In this document: positions 7,219-13,529 of the stretch, piece after piece
Layout of the letters: every line of letters starts with the position of its first letter
Numbering within the stretch: position 1 is the first letter of the stretch
Assembly: GCA_002471345.1 (NCBI GenBank)
Contig: DKPS01000028.1
Coordinates: forward strand, 1 to 13,529
Length of the DNA: 13,529 bases
Origin: Saprospiraceae bacterium UBA7328
GTDB lineage: Bacteria > Bacteroidota > Bacteroidia > Chitinophagales > Saprospiraceae
Direction: 5' to 3'
The notes under the pieces: generated by a model
What the model saw: the letters and a program-made list of their open reading frames with translations, nothing else
Told to the model about the DNA's origin: nothing
Databases searched by the model: none
Program-made: the position numbers and the translations under genes

Positions 7219-7751
7219 ATGAGCAACTACCTTAGCGACTCCATTCAAAAAAATATATTATTAGTCAAACTTATAGCATAGACGCAAAAAAGCTAAGAAA
7301 TGTTGCAGGAGCTTTTGCCACAGGAGTCACAGTATGTTGTATTGAGGATGAAAAAGGAGAAGTGAAGGGACTTACTGCAAACTCTTTTGTTTCAATATCT
7401 CTTCTACCGCCAATAGTGATGATTTCTATTCAAAATAATTCAATCTTTCTAGATAGTTGTGTAATTGGCAGAAGGTTAGGAATAAGTATTCTATCAACTG
7501 AGCAAAAAAACATGAGCGATCATTTTGCGGGAATGCAAAAAACAGATATACCCATAACATTCCTCTCTAATAAAAAATGCCATGTTCTTCATAATTCACT
7601 AGCATGGTATGAGACTACAATCAGAGATATCATTCATGCAGGTGATCATCATCTCATTTTATGTGATGTAAAAGATCTAGGAAGAAATGAGAATGCTGAA
7701 CCTCTTATTTATTATTCAGGATATCTGTCCCTAGGTAAAGATTTAGCTTGA
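7219..7751 (+). CDS. flavin reductase-like (HpaC-type, FMN-binding split barrel) protein, apparently frameshifted near its start
   Basis: NAD(P)H:flavin oxidoreductase family, about 175 residues if joined. The family core is clear in the frame ending at TGA 7751: IDAKKLRNVAGAFATGVTV (7278-7334), KGLTANSFVSISLLPPIVMIS (flavin-binding block), GISILSTEQKNMSDHFAG, then a central stretch with SLAWYETTIRDIIHAGDHHLIL and a final EPLIYYSGYLSLG. Homologues begin shortly before the FATGVTV block, so a GTG at 7362 would remove an essential strand. In the main frame there is no ATG, GTG or TTG between TAG 7233 and 7362. An ATG at 7219 in another frame gives MSNYLSDSIQK and meets the main frame at the A7 run 7247-7253. 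Options: homopolymer sequence error, real frameshift, -1 slippage, or ATT initiation at 7257/7260. Diverges from the YceI-like gene. Reductase supplies reduced flavin to a partner, not identified here. Confidence 0.75.
7246..7254 (+). other. A7 frameshift or slippage site
   Basis: CAAAAAAAT: read from the ATG at 7219 the codons are CAA-AAA-AAT, which contains the heptamer A-AAA-AAT in the phase required for -1 tandem slippage. Slipping back one base gives AAA-AAA-TAT and enters the flavin reductase frame. Unshifted reading stops at TAG 7279 after 20 codons. I see no strong stem or Shine-Dalgarno-like stimulator beside it, so an indel in the run is the simpler reading. Confidence 0.5.
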
Positions 7752-7809
7752 ACAATTTCTATTTATCCTATATTATGTGATATGACGAAATAATAATTAA
7801 TTTCAACTG

Positions 7810-8682
7810 GTGTCCTTAAGGCTTTACATTTTCATTTCTTCACTTCTAAGCACATTTTTAGTCAACACTAATGTGCAATCACAATCCTACGACCATAGAA
7901 TAATCAATGCATCCATTCAAGAAGGTCTTTCTTCAGAATACATTAATTCCATATATCAAGGTAAAGATGGTTTTATATGGGTGAGTACAAAAAGAGGAGT
8001 AGATAGATATGATGGATATAAATTTACTCCTATAGAATTACCTGATTCTCTGTCGTTTGGTGCAGCGGAACATTTCATGATTGATAAATCAGGAAGAAAG
8101 TATATATCTACGGAAAATGAAGGAATAATTGTCATCAACAATGATCTGACTTCTTGGAAAATATATAAAACAAATGCTTTTGGTGAAAAATTTTACTTGC
8201 CATCCATATTCGAGGACTCAAAAAATAATATCTGGATACTTTCTTATGGACAAGGACTTTCCCACTTGGATGTAGAATCTGAGCAGTTGACTTCATATGT
8301 ACATTCTGACACTACTAGCAATTCGATAGGTGACAATCAAATTTACCAGATGGTAGAAGGGCCAAACGGAATGCTATGGTTAGGGACAGAAAATGGTGGT
8401 TTGGTGCGATTCAATCCCGAAACAAGAGAATTTAAGAATTATCAAAATGATCCTAAGGACAAATTATCTATTCCTGGGAATAAGTCATATGGCCTTGTTG
8501 TAGATGATGATAAAATTTGGATTTCACTATATCTGACAGGCCTGTGTTTATTTGATATTGAAAAAGAAACATTTACTCTTTTCAGCGCTGATGATGACGA
8601 TCCTCAAAGCTTGAGTTCCAACTTTCTATGGCCTCTTGATTTGGATGAGGACAAAGGACTTTGGATTGGGACACAAGACTAA
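7810..8682 (+). CDS. N-terminal fragment of hybrid sensor kinase: signal peptide and propeller blades 1-6
   Basis: 290 codons from GTG 7810 to an in-frame TAA. GTG is the only good start because TAA lies four codons upstream. Residues 1-25 (LRLYIFISSLLSTFLVNTNV then QSQS) form a signal peptide. The rest is two-component regulator propeller repeats: GFIWVSTKRGVDRYDGYKF, then RKYISTENEGIIVIN, NIWILSYGQGLSHLD, MLWLGTENGGLVRFN, KIWISLYLTGLCLFD and GLWIGTQD, where blade 6 is cut by the stop. The remainder of blade 6 (GLDYLDF) follows directly in frame. As a free product this would be an incomplete secreted propeller without any output domain. It is better read as the 5' part of one gene ending at 12342. 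It lies 58 bases after the flavin reductase-like gene. Confidence 0.85.
   Translation: MSLRLYIFISSLLSTFLVNTNVQSQSYDHRIINASIQEGLSSEYINSIYQGKDGFIWVSTKRGVDRYDGYKFTPIELPDSLSFGAAEHFMIDKSGRKYISTENEGIIVINNDLTSWKIYKTNAFGEKFYLPSIFEDSKNNIWILSYGQGLSHLDVESEQLTSYVHSDTTSNSIGDNQIYQMVEGPNGMLWLGTENGGLVRFNPETREFKNYQNDPKDKLSIPGNKSYGLVVDDDKIWISLYLTGLCLFDIEKETFTLFSADDDDPQSLSSNFLWPLDLDEDKGLWIGTQD
8680..8682 (+). other. in-frame TAA interrupting the sensor kinase gene (full gene 7810-12342)
   Basis: GTQD-TAA-GLDYLD: frame and repeat pattern continue unchanged across the stop. At the equivalent position blade 2 has Glu (GAA, NEG) and blade 3 has Gln (CAA, GQG), both one base away from TAA. The whole reading frame would hold 1,509 sense codons and exactly 14 blades. 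It could be a nonsense mutation, a sequence error or a read-through site; the surrounding GAC TAA GGT is not a known leaky context. Confidence 0.8.
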
Positions 8683-8709
8683 GGTCTCGACTATCTCGAT
8701 TTTAAATCT

Positions 8710-11700
8710 ATGACCTTTAAAATTAAAGAGAAGAAGGCAACACTAAATGTCAAGGGGTCTAGAATTAGGTGTCTCAATGTTGATGATGAAGGAAATTTGT
8801 GGTTTTCATCAGTAGGTAATGGACTCAATATGTATGACCATAATAAATATAATTTTGAAATATTAAGCCATGATCCTCTGGTAAAATCAAGTTTAAGTAG
8901 TAATGATATAATATCTGTTGTTGAAGATAAATCAGGTGGATTATGGATTTCTCATGCAAAATCAGGAGTCGATTTCTTAGACAGAAAAACAGGCACTTAT
9001 ATTAACTATTCTATAGAGTCTAAAGAGCCATTTATCTTAAGTGATGACAATGTGCAGGCAATGATTATTGATAACAACAATCAATTGTGGATAGGAACAA
9101 AATTTGGTGGAATTAATCAAATCAATGCTGATTCAAAAATTGCCAAATCATTTGTAGCGGATAAAGACAATATTAATAGCCCACGTCATAACTGGACTTT
9201 CTCTCTCATGGAAGACAGTGATAATAACATTTGGTTATCTGGTGTCAGTGCCATTAGTAAGATCAACACAAAAACTTATGAATTTGAACACATCCTTCTT
9301 AATAAAAAAGAAGATAATCCCAATACTCCCGCTGGAGAAACAATAAAATCCATTTTTGAAGATTCTCAAGGAATTTTTTGGTTAGATTCTGAAAAAGGAA
9401 TTGAAAAATATAATCCACGCACCTCTCTATTCGAGCTAACTGAACATGATTTCGATCCATTATTTCGGGATAAAGACGACGTCTGGATGGTTTCTCAAGG
9501 AGAACTTTCTGTTTTTAATTACATATCTGAATCCTATATCCATTATGAAATAGACCAAGACATAGTTGTAAATAGCATAGAAAAGGACAACTACGGTCAT
9601 CTATGGCTTTCGTGTAATGATGGAATAAGAAAGTTTGATTCACAGACTCGAGAAATTGAGCATTACAATAGACATGATGGCTTAAATAGTGACTTGTTCT
9701 TATTTGGTTCATACTGCAGTCCCACTACTGGAAAATTATTTTTTAATAGTAAGGACGGGATCAATGCATTTCATCCTGACAAAGTCAAAAAAGACACTTT
9801 TTTACCCAAGATTAAATTTACAAGCCTTTCCTATTTTGATAGTAAACGGAAAGAAAACAAGCCTATTCCACATCCTAATATATCACAAACTTCAGATGTC
9901 ACATTCCCTCACTCTTACAATATAATATCAATAGAATTTGCGGCATTAAGCTATAAAAAACCTCCAAAAAATCAATATAAATACAAAATCAAAGAGCTAA
10001 ATGAAAATTGGATTGATCTTGATAATGAGAGAAACATAACCCTCACAAATCTAAGTCCTCGGAGTTATACTTTAGAAGTAATTGGATCTAATGGTGATGG
10101 TGTTTGGAATAAAAACCCCACAACTCTAAACATTAAAATAACTCCTCCTTGGTATAAATCCTTGTGGGCATACATCATCTATCTACTTGGTGCCCTATTC
10201 ACCATTTGGCAATACATAAGACATCGTGAATCCGAGCAAAAAAGAAAATTGATTGAGGAACGACTAGTAGTGGAACGCCTCAAAGAAATTGATAAATTGA
10301 AAGATGTATTCCTTGCAAATACCTCTCATGAACTTAGGACTCCATTAAATGGCATTATTGGACTTTCAGAATCTCTTAGAGATGGTGTAGCAGGTCCTTT
10401 ACCTGCTGTAGCCAACGAAAATCTGAAAATGATTATCAATAGTGGAAGGCGTCTAGTAAATCTAGTAAATGACATACTTGATTTTTCAAAACTTAAAAAT
10501 CATGAGCTTTCATTAAAAATTTCACCTGTAGATATCAAGGCTGCTACTGATGTGGTTATTTCTCTGACGGAAACTATGGTTCAAAACAAAGATTTAACCA
10601 TTATCAATAGTATAGACCCAGATATTGTTCTTGTAGATGCTGACGAAAATAGATTGCAACAAATACTTTACAACCTAATTGGTAATGCTATTAAATTCAC
10701 CCATTCCGGCATTATTGAAATATCTTCTTATTCTTCAGATAATTTATTATTTACCACAATTTCGGATACAGGTATTGGTATTCCCGAAGATAAAATTGAA
10801 GAGGTATTTAAATCCTTTGATCAAGTTGATGGGTCTACAGAGAGGTCATTTGGTGGTACCGGATTAGGACTTACTATTACCAAACAATTAGTAGAACAAC
10901 ATAGCGGAACAATAATCTTAAAATCTGAAGTAGGGAAAGGAACTCAGATTACTTTCAGCCTCCCCAAAAGCGAAACAGATAGGTCTGATGCTCTTGAGTT
11001 AGATTTCAATGAACCATTCTCAACTGCCATTACTGATATAAATATTGATAAATCTCTGGAAGTTGCTTTGCCTATAGGTGTAAAAACTAAAGCTGAGAAT
11101 CAAAATATCAAAATTCTTATAGTTGATGATGAGCCGGTAAATCGACAAGTATTGACTAACTTTTTGAGTTTGGAAGGTTATCAGTCCTATACTGCAAATG
11201 ATGGACATGAAGCACTATCAATGATAGAAGAAGAAGATTACAATCTGATTCTTTTAGACATTATGATGCCAAAGTTATCCGGTTATGACGTAGCAAAAAA
11301 AGTCAGAGAAACTTATTTACCAAGTGCTCTTCCTATCATCATGCTTACTGCTAAAAATAGAATCAATGACCTTGTACAAGGGTTCAATGTAGGAGCAAAT
11401 GATTATCTAGCTAAACCATTTGTAAAAAAGGAGTTAATGAGTAGAATCAAAACTCACCTCTATCTCCAAAAAATCATCAATACCAGTAGTCAGTTTGTAC
11501 CAGATGCATTTATAAAATCTGTGGGTAGAAATGAAATCACTGATGTAAAATTAGGTGACTATGCTGAGAAGATAGTGACCGTTCTATTCACTGACATAAG
11601 AAACTATACCGGTCTATCAGAACAAATGACACCTCATGACAACTTTGAATTTGTTAGGTCCTATGTAGGGAAAATGGGTCCTATTATACAACAAAATGAA

Positions 11701-12342
11701 GGATTTGTAAATCAGTATCTTGGTGATGGCTTGATGCGTATTTTTGATGGAGTGTCAAGCAATGCTTTGGATGCTAGTATAGAAATGCAAAAAGCCATTG
11801 TTACATATAATGAAGTGAGGAAAAAGCAAAAAAGAATACCTATAAGAGTTGGCATGGGTATGTGCACAGGACCATTAGTTATGGGTATCATAGGTGATAA
11901 AATGCGTAAAGATCCTACTACCATAGCAAGTACCGTAAATCTTGCGTCACGAATAGAAGGATTAACCAAACATCTCCAAGCACAAATACTTCTAGATCGA
12001 ATCACTGTGGATGGGCTAGAGGATAAATCCAAATACAACCTAAGAAGTCTAGGTAAAATAATTGTCAAAGGGCAAGCCAATTCTATAGAACTGATAGAAT
12101 GTTTTGATAGCAATGATCCTGATCAAGTTGAATTAAAAATCAATACTTTAGATCAATTTGACGAAGCAATAGGGCTCTTCAGAGCCGCTGAACTTGATAA
12201 AAGCGTAAAGATTTTTCAAGACATTATAGATATCAACCCTGCTGATAGAATTGCTAGGTTTTTAATGCAAAAAATTGAATTTGAAAGATCACACATGGAA
12301 GCCCATCTTTGGAATGGAATTCTAAAGTTAGATATCAAATAG
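8710..12342 (+). CDS. C-terminal part of hybrid sensor histidine kinase with receiver and class III nucleotide cyclase domain
   Basis: 1,210 residues from the first ATG after the TAA; the true gene begins at 7810. Domains: propeller blades 7-14 to about 360; Y_Y_Y domain about 403-480; one membrane segment about 485-503 (WAYIIYLLGALFTIWQYI); HisKA with FLANTSHELRTPLNG and phosphoacceptor H540; HATPase with N659 (NLIGNAIKFT), D686 (DTGIGIP) and GGTGLGL; receiver from about 799 with DD, D850 (LLDIMMP) and K902; class III cyclase about 950-1115; and a short TPR-like helical tail. The cyclase has metal residues D962 (FTDIRNYT) and D1006 (YLGDGLM) and transition-state N1077/R1081 (VNLASR), but Gln1002 replaces the adenine-contacting Lys; T1070 fits the class IIIb partner. 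Expected role: periplasmic ligand sensing, phosphorelay, cyclic-nucleotide output. Started at 8710 the fragment lacks a signal peptide, so its propeller could not be exported normally. Stop is TAG. Confidence 0.88.
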   Translation: MTFKIKEKKATLNVKGSRIRCLNVDDEGNLWFSSVGNGLNMYDHNKYNFEILSHDPLVKSSLSSNDIISVVEDKSGGLWISHAKSGVDFLDRKTGTYINYSIESKEPFILSDDNVQAMIIDNNNQLWIGTKFGGINQINADSKIAKSFVADKDNINSPRHNWTFSLMEDSDNNIWLSGVSAISKINTKTYEFEHILLNKKEDNPNTPAGETIKSIFEDSQGIFWLDSEKGIEKYNPRTSLFELTEHDFDPLFRDKDDVWMVSQGELSVFNYISESYIHYEIDQDIVVNSIEKDNYGHLWLSCNDGIRKFDSQTREIEHYNRHDGLNSDLFLFGSYCSPTTGKLFFNSKDGINAFHPDKVKKDTFLPKIKFTSLSYFDSKRKENKPIPHPNISQTSDVTFPHSYNIISIEFAALSYKKPPKNQYKYKIKELNENWIDLDNERNITLTNLSPRSYTLEVIGSNGDGVWNKNPTTLNIKITPPWYKSLWAYIIYLLGALFTIWQYIRHRESEQKRKLIEERLVVERLKEIDKLKDVFLANTSHELRTPLNGIIGLSESLRDGVAGPLPAVANENLKMIINSGRRLVNLVNDILDFSKLKNHELSLKISPVDIKAATDVVISLTETMVQNKDLTIINSIDPDIVLVDADENRLQQILYNLIGNAIKFTHSGIIEISSYSSDNLLFTTISDTGIGIPEDKIEEVFKSFDQVDGSTERSFGGTGLGLTITKQLVEQHSGTIILKSEVGKGTQITFSLPKSETDRSDALELDFNEPFSTAITDINIDKSLEVALPIGVKTKAENQNIKILIVDDEPVNRQVLTNFLSLEGYQSYTANDGHEALSMIEEEDYNLILLDIMMPKLSGYDVAKKVRETYLPSALPIIMLTAKNRINDLVQGFNVGANDYLAKPFVKKELMSRIKTHLYLQKIINTSSQFVPDAFIKSVGRNEITDVKLGDYAEKIVTVLFTDIRNYTGLSEQMTPHDNFEFVRSYVGKMGPIIQQNEGFVNQYLGDGLMRIFDGVSSNALDASIEMQKAIVTYNEVRKKQKRIPIRVGMGMCTGPLVMGIIGDKMRKDPTTIASTVNLASRIEGLTKHLQAQILLDRITVDGLEDKSKYNLRSLGKIIVKGQANSIELIECFDSNDPDQVELKINTLDQFDEAIGLFRAAELDKSVKIFQDIIDINPADRIARFLMQKIEFERSHMEAHLWNGILKLDIK

Positions 12343-12387
12343 CAGCTTTATTTCTAATAAAATTTATAACTTGGAGAATAGACTTTG

Positions 12388-12403
12388 ATACAATTTATTG
12401 TAT
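12388..12403. promoter_or_regulatory. 16-bp palindrome upstream of the kumamolisin gene
   Basis: ATACAAT-TT-ATTGTAT is a perfect 7-bp inverted repeat with a 2-base centre, 22 bases before the ATG at 12426. The 2-base loop is too tight for a good RNA hairpin, so a protein-binding operator is more likely if it is functional. The surroundings are AT-rich and chance is possible. No intrinsic terminator for the sensor kinase gene is evident in the 83-base gap. Confidence 0.3.
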
Positions 12404-12425
12404 TCAATAATTAAAAAACCAATGT

Positions 12426-13427
12426 ATGTCTGATAATCTTTTATCAGTTCAAGATGACACGTCTCTCCATGGTACTTTTGTAGGATATGCTAAACCCAAT
12501 AGGAAAGCTACAGCAACTCTCGTCCTAAGGCCAAAACAACAAGATGAAGAACTTCGTCAAGAATTAGATGACTTACTGTACAAACATCCTGTAACAAGAA
12601 ATTATCTGAATCATGAAAAATTGGCGGAATCCACATCTTTTGATAAAAATGATGAAGAGGTAATAAAAGCATATTTAACAGAGCATAATCTATCTCATTT
12701 TGAAGTAAATGCAATTTCTAGAGAACTAACATTTTCAGGTAAAGTTCGTGATCTTCAAAAAGCATTTAATAGTCCAATTGGCATCTTTCATGGTGCAGAT
12801 CATCTTGAATATAAATGTGCAACTCAAGCTATAAGAGTTCCTGAGACCATAGGAGAGCTTTTATACTCCTTCAAAGGATTTTACTACAATCCTAAAAAAG
12901 AAACGAGAAAAATAACACCAATAGAAAAGTATGATGATCAGAGTTGGGAAAGGGGATTTAGCATATCAGACATTTACTCCGCATATAATATTCCTGAAGA
13001 TGTAAAAGGTGCAGGACAATGTATTGGACTTGTTGAATTGGGAGGACGGCATAGAGAAACAGATATTAAAAAATTCTTTAAGCTTATTAATACACCAGTT
13101 CCTAAAATAAAAATAGTAGGGACAGATCCTGGCAAAGACAGCGATATTAATAATGGGGAGGTGTCCATGGATTTGCAAATTGCAGGAGCAATAGCTCCAG
13201 AAGCGACCTTAGTTATTTACTATGCCAGTACCTTCATAGAAGCGTTAAAGTTGATTATCAATGATATAGAAAATAATCCTTCTGTGATTTCTATCAGTTG
13301 GTCTGCACCTGAGCAATATTATCAACCAGTAGAAAAACTTGAATTTGATCAACTACTTTATCAAGCCGCATTATTAGGTATTACTATTATTGGATCTTCT
13401 GGCGACCATGGTGCATATAATGGGTAA
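12426..13427 (+). CDS. kumamolisin/sedolisin (S53) serine-carboxyl peptidase, interrupted by an in-frame stop
   Basis: Pepstatin-insensitive, acid-type S53 endopeptidase, 333 codons to a premature TAA. Like kumamolisin it has no signal peptide. A pro-kumamolisin activation domain covers about 28-150 (ATLVLRPKQQ, then FEVNAISRELTFSGKVRDLQKAFN, then IRVPETIGELLYSFKGF). The catalytic domain starts near 177 with FSISDIYSAYNIP and GAGQCIGLVELGGRHRETDI. E245 and D249 (GEVSMDL) fit the family catalytic Glu/Asp pair; SISWSAPE follows, then SSGDHGAYNG with D327, the oxyanion-hole Asp. The nucleophile Ser of the GTSxxAP motif would be encoded beyond the window. The TAA at 13425 falls right after GAYNG, and the family sequence resumes in the same frame, so this product alone would lack the catalytic Ser and be inactive. 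The start at 12426 is preceded by A-rich sequence and no Shine-Dalgarno; another ATG at 12422 is out of frame. Confidence 0.88.
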   Translation: MSDNLLSVQDDTSLHGTFVGYAKPNRKATATLVLRPKQQDEELRQELDDLLYKHPVTRNYLNHEKLAESTSFDKNDEEVIKAYLTEHNLSHFEVNAISRELTFSGKVRDLQKAFNSPIGIFHGADHLEYKCATQAIRVPETIGELLYSFKGFYYNPKKETRKITPIEKYDDQSWERGFSISDIYSAYNIPEDVKGAGQCIGLVELGGRHRETDIKKFFKLINTPVPKIKIVGTDPGKDSDINNGEVSMDLQIAGAIAPEATLVIYYASTFIEALKLIINDIENNPSVISISWSAPEQYYQPVEKLEFDQLLYQAALLGITIIGSSGDHGAYNG

Positions 13428-13529
13428 AAAACTCCTAATGTTCCTCTACCGGCAAGTCATCCATTGGGATTAGGTTGTGGAGGTACTATCATCAATATAG
13501 AAGAAGGTGAACGAGTAGCTGAAATGGCA
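13428..13529 (+). pseudogene. continuation of the kumamolisin gene after the in-frame TAA (runs off the window)
   Basis: The 34 codons after TAA 13425-13427 stay open in the same frame and read KTPNVPLPASHPLGLGCGG, then TIINIEEGERVAEMA. This matches the S53 segment xVDFPASSPxVLxCGGTxL that follows the GDSG block in kumamolisins, so it is the same gene. The 3' end with the catalytic Ser lies outside the window. Confidence 0.8.

Noticed and set aside
7165..7248. Longer YceI start at 7248
   Set aside because: It adds 28 residues before an otherwise normal signal peptide and overlaps the divergent gene; the ATG at 7164 or 7158 is better.
7362..7751. GTG at 7362 as the start of the flavin reductase
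   Set aside because: It would delete the conserved AGAFATGVTV strand that is clearly encoded just upstream in the same frame.
11712..12113. 133-codon minus-strand open frame inside the cyclase region
   Set aside because: It is fully antisense to a clearly conserved catalytic domain, and its translation has no recognisable motif.
8680..13427. Genome-wide reassignment of TAA to a sense codon
   Set aside because: TAA ends the metallopeptidase, Gfo/Idh and YceI genes at natural C-termini, so it still functions as a stop here.
1..13529. Mobile element, CRISPR array, tRNA or rRNA
   Set aside because: No transposase or integrase motifs, no regularly spaced repeats, and no RNA gene signature seen on either strand.

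Overview
The window is AT-rich and looks like a chromosomal segment of a member of the Bacteroidota, probably a marine Saprospiria/Lewinella-like lineage (inference). The support is: a secreted peptidase with Cys-rich CxxGIQDxGExGxDCGG repeats and a 3-coathanger-type C-terminus; Tat-exported sugar isomerase and Gfo/Idh proteins; a large sensor kinase with a two-component propeller; and A-rich sequence instead of Shine-Dalgarno sites ahead of start codons. I see no rRNA, tRNA, CRISPR array, transposase or integrase, and no gene-free stretch longer than 168 bases.

Layout. 169-2232 (+) is a secreted metzincin peptidase. It converges, with only 6 bases between stop codons, on a minus-strand run covering 7164 down to 2239. 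In transcription order that run is a YceI-like periplasmic protein, a SUMF1-fold lipoprotein, an ApbE-type FAD:protein FMN transferase, a Tat-exported Gfo/Idh/MocA oxidoreductase and a Tat-exported TIM-barrel sugar phosphate isomerase/epimerase. A perfect 13-bp stem hairpin separates the last two. From a 54-bp divergent region, plus-strand genes run rightward: a flavin reductase-like gene (7219-7751), a very large sensor kinase (7810-12342) and a kumamolisin-type serine-carboxyl peptidase (12426 to beyond the window end).

The most striking point is that all three plus-strand genes right of 7219 are interrupted. The flavin reductase has no in-frame start codon; a natural ATG lies one frame away and joins at an A7 run that forms a CA-A-AAA-AAT slip-type heptamer. 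The sensor kinase is split by one in-frame TAA at 8680 inside propeller blade 6; reading through it restores exactly 14 blades (two seven-bladed propellers). The kumamolisin gene has an in-frame TAA at 13425, after which the family sequence resumes in the same frame. TAA, TGA and TAG all act as ordinary stops elsewhere here, so wholesale recoding is not supported. Gene decay, sequence error, or site-specific recoding remain the options.

The restored sensor kinase would have a signal peptide, 14 propeller blades, a Y_Y_Y domain, one membrane segment, HisKA and HATPase domains, a receiver, and a class III nucleotide cyclase in place of the AraC-type DNA-binding domain common in Bacteroidota hybrid systems. 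The cyclase keeps both metal aspartates and the transition-state Asn/Arg, but carries Gln where adenylate cyclases have the adenine-contacting Lys. The two flavin-related genes (ApbE and flavin reductase) flank the YceI/SUMF1 pair and may form an envelope redox module; no obvious flavinylation target is present in the window.
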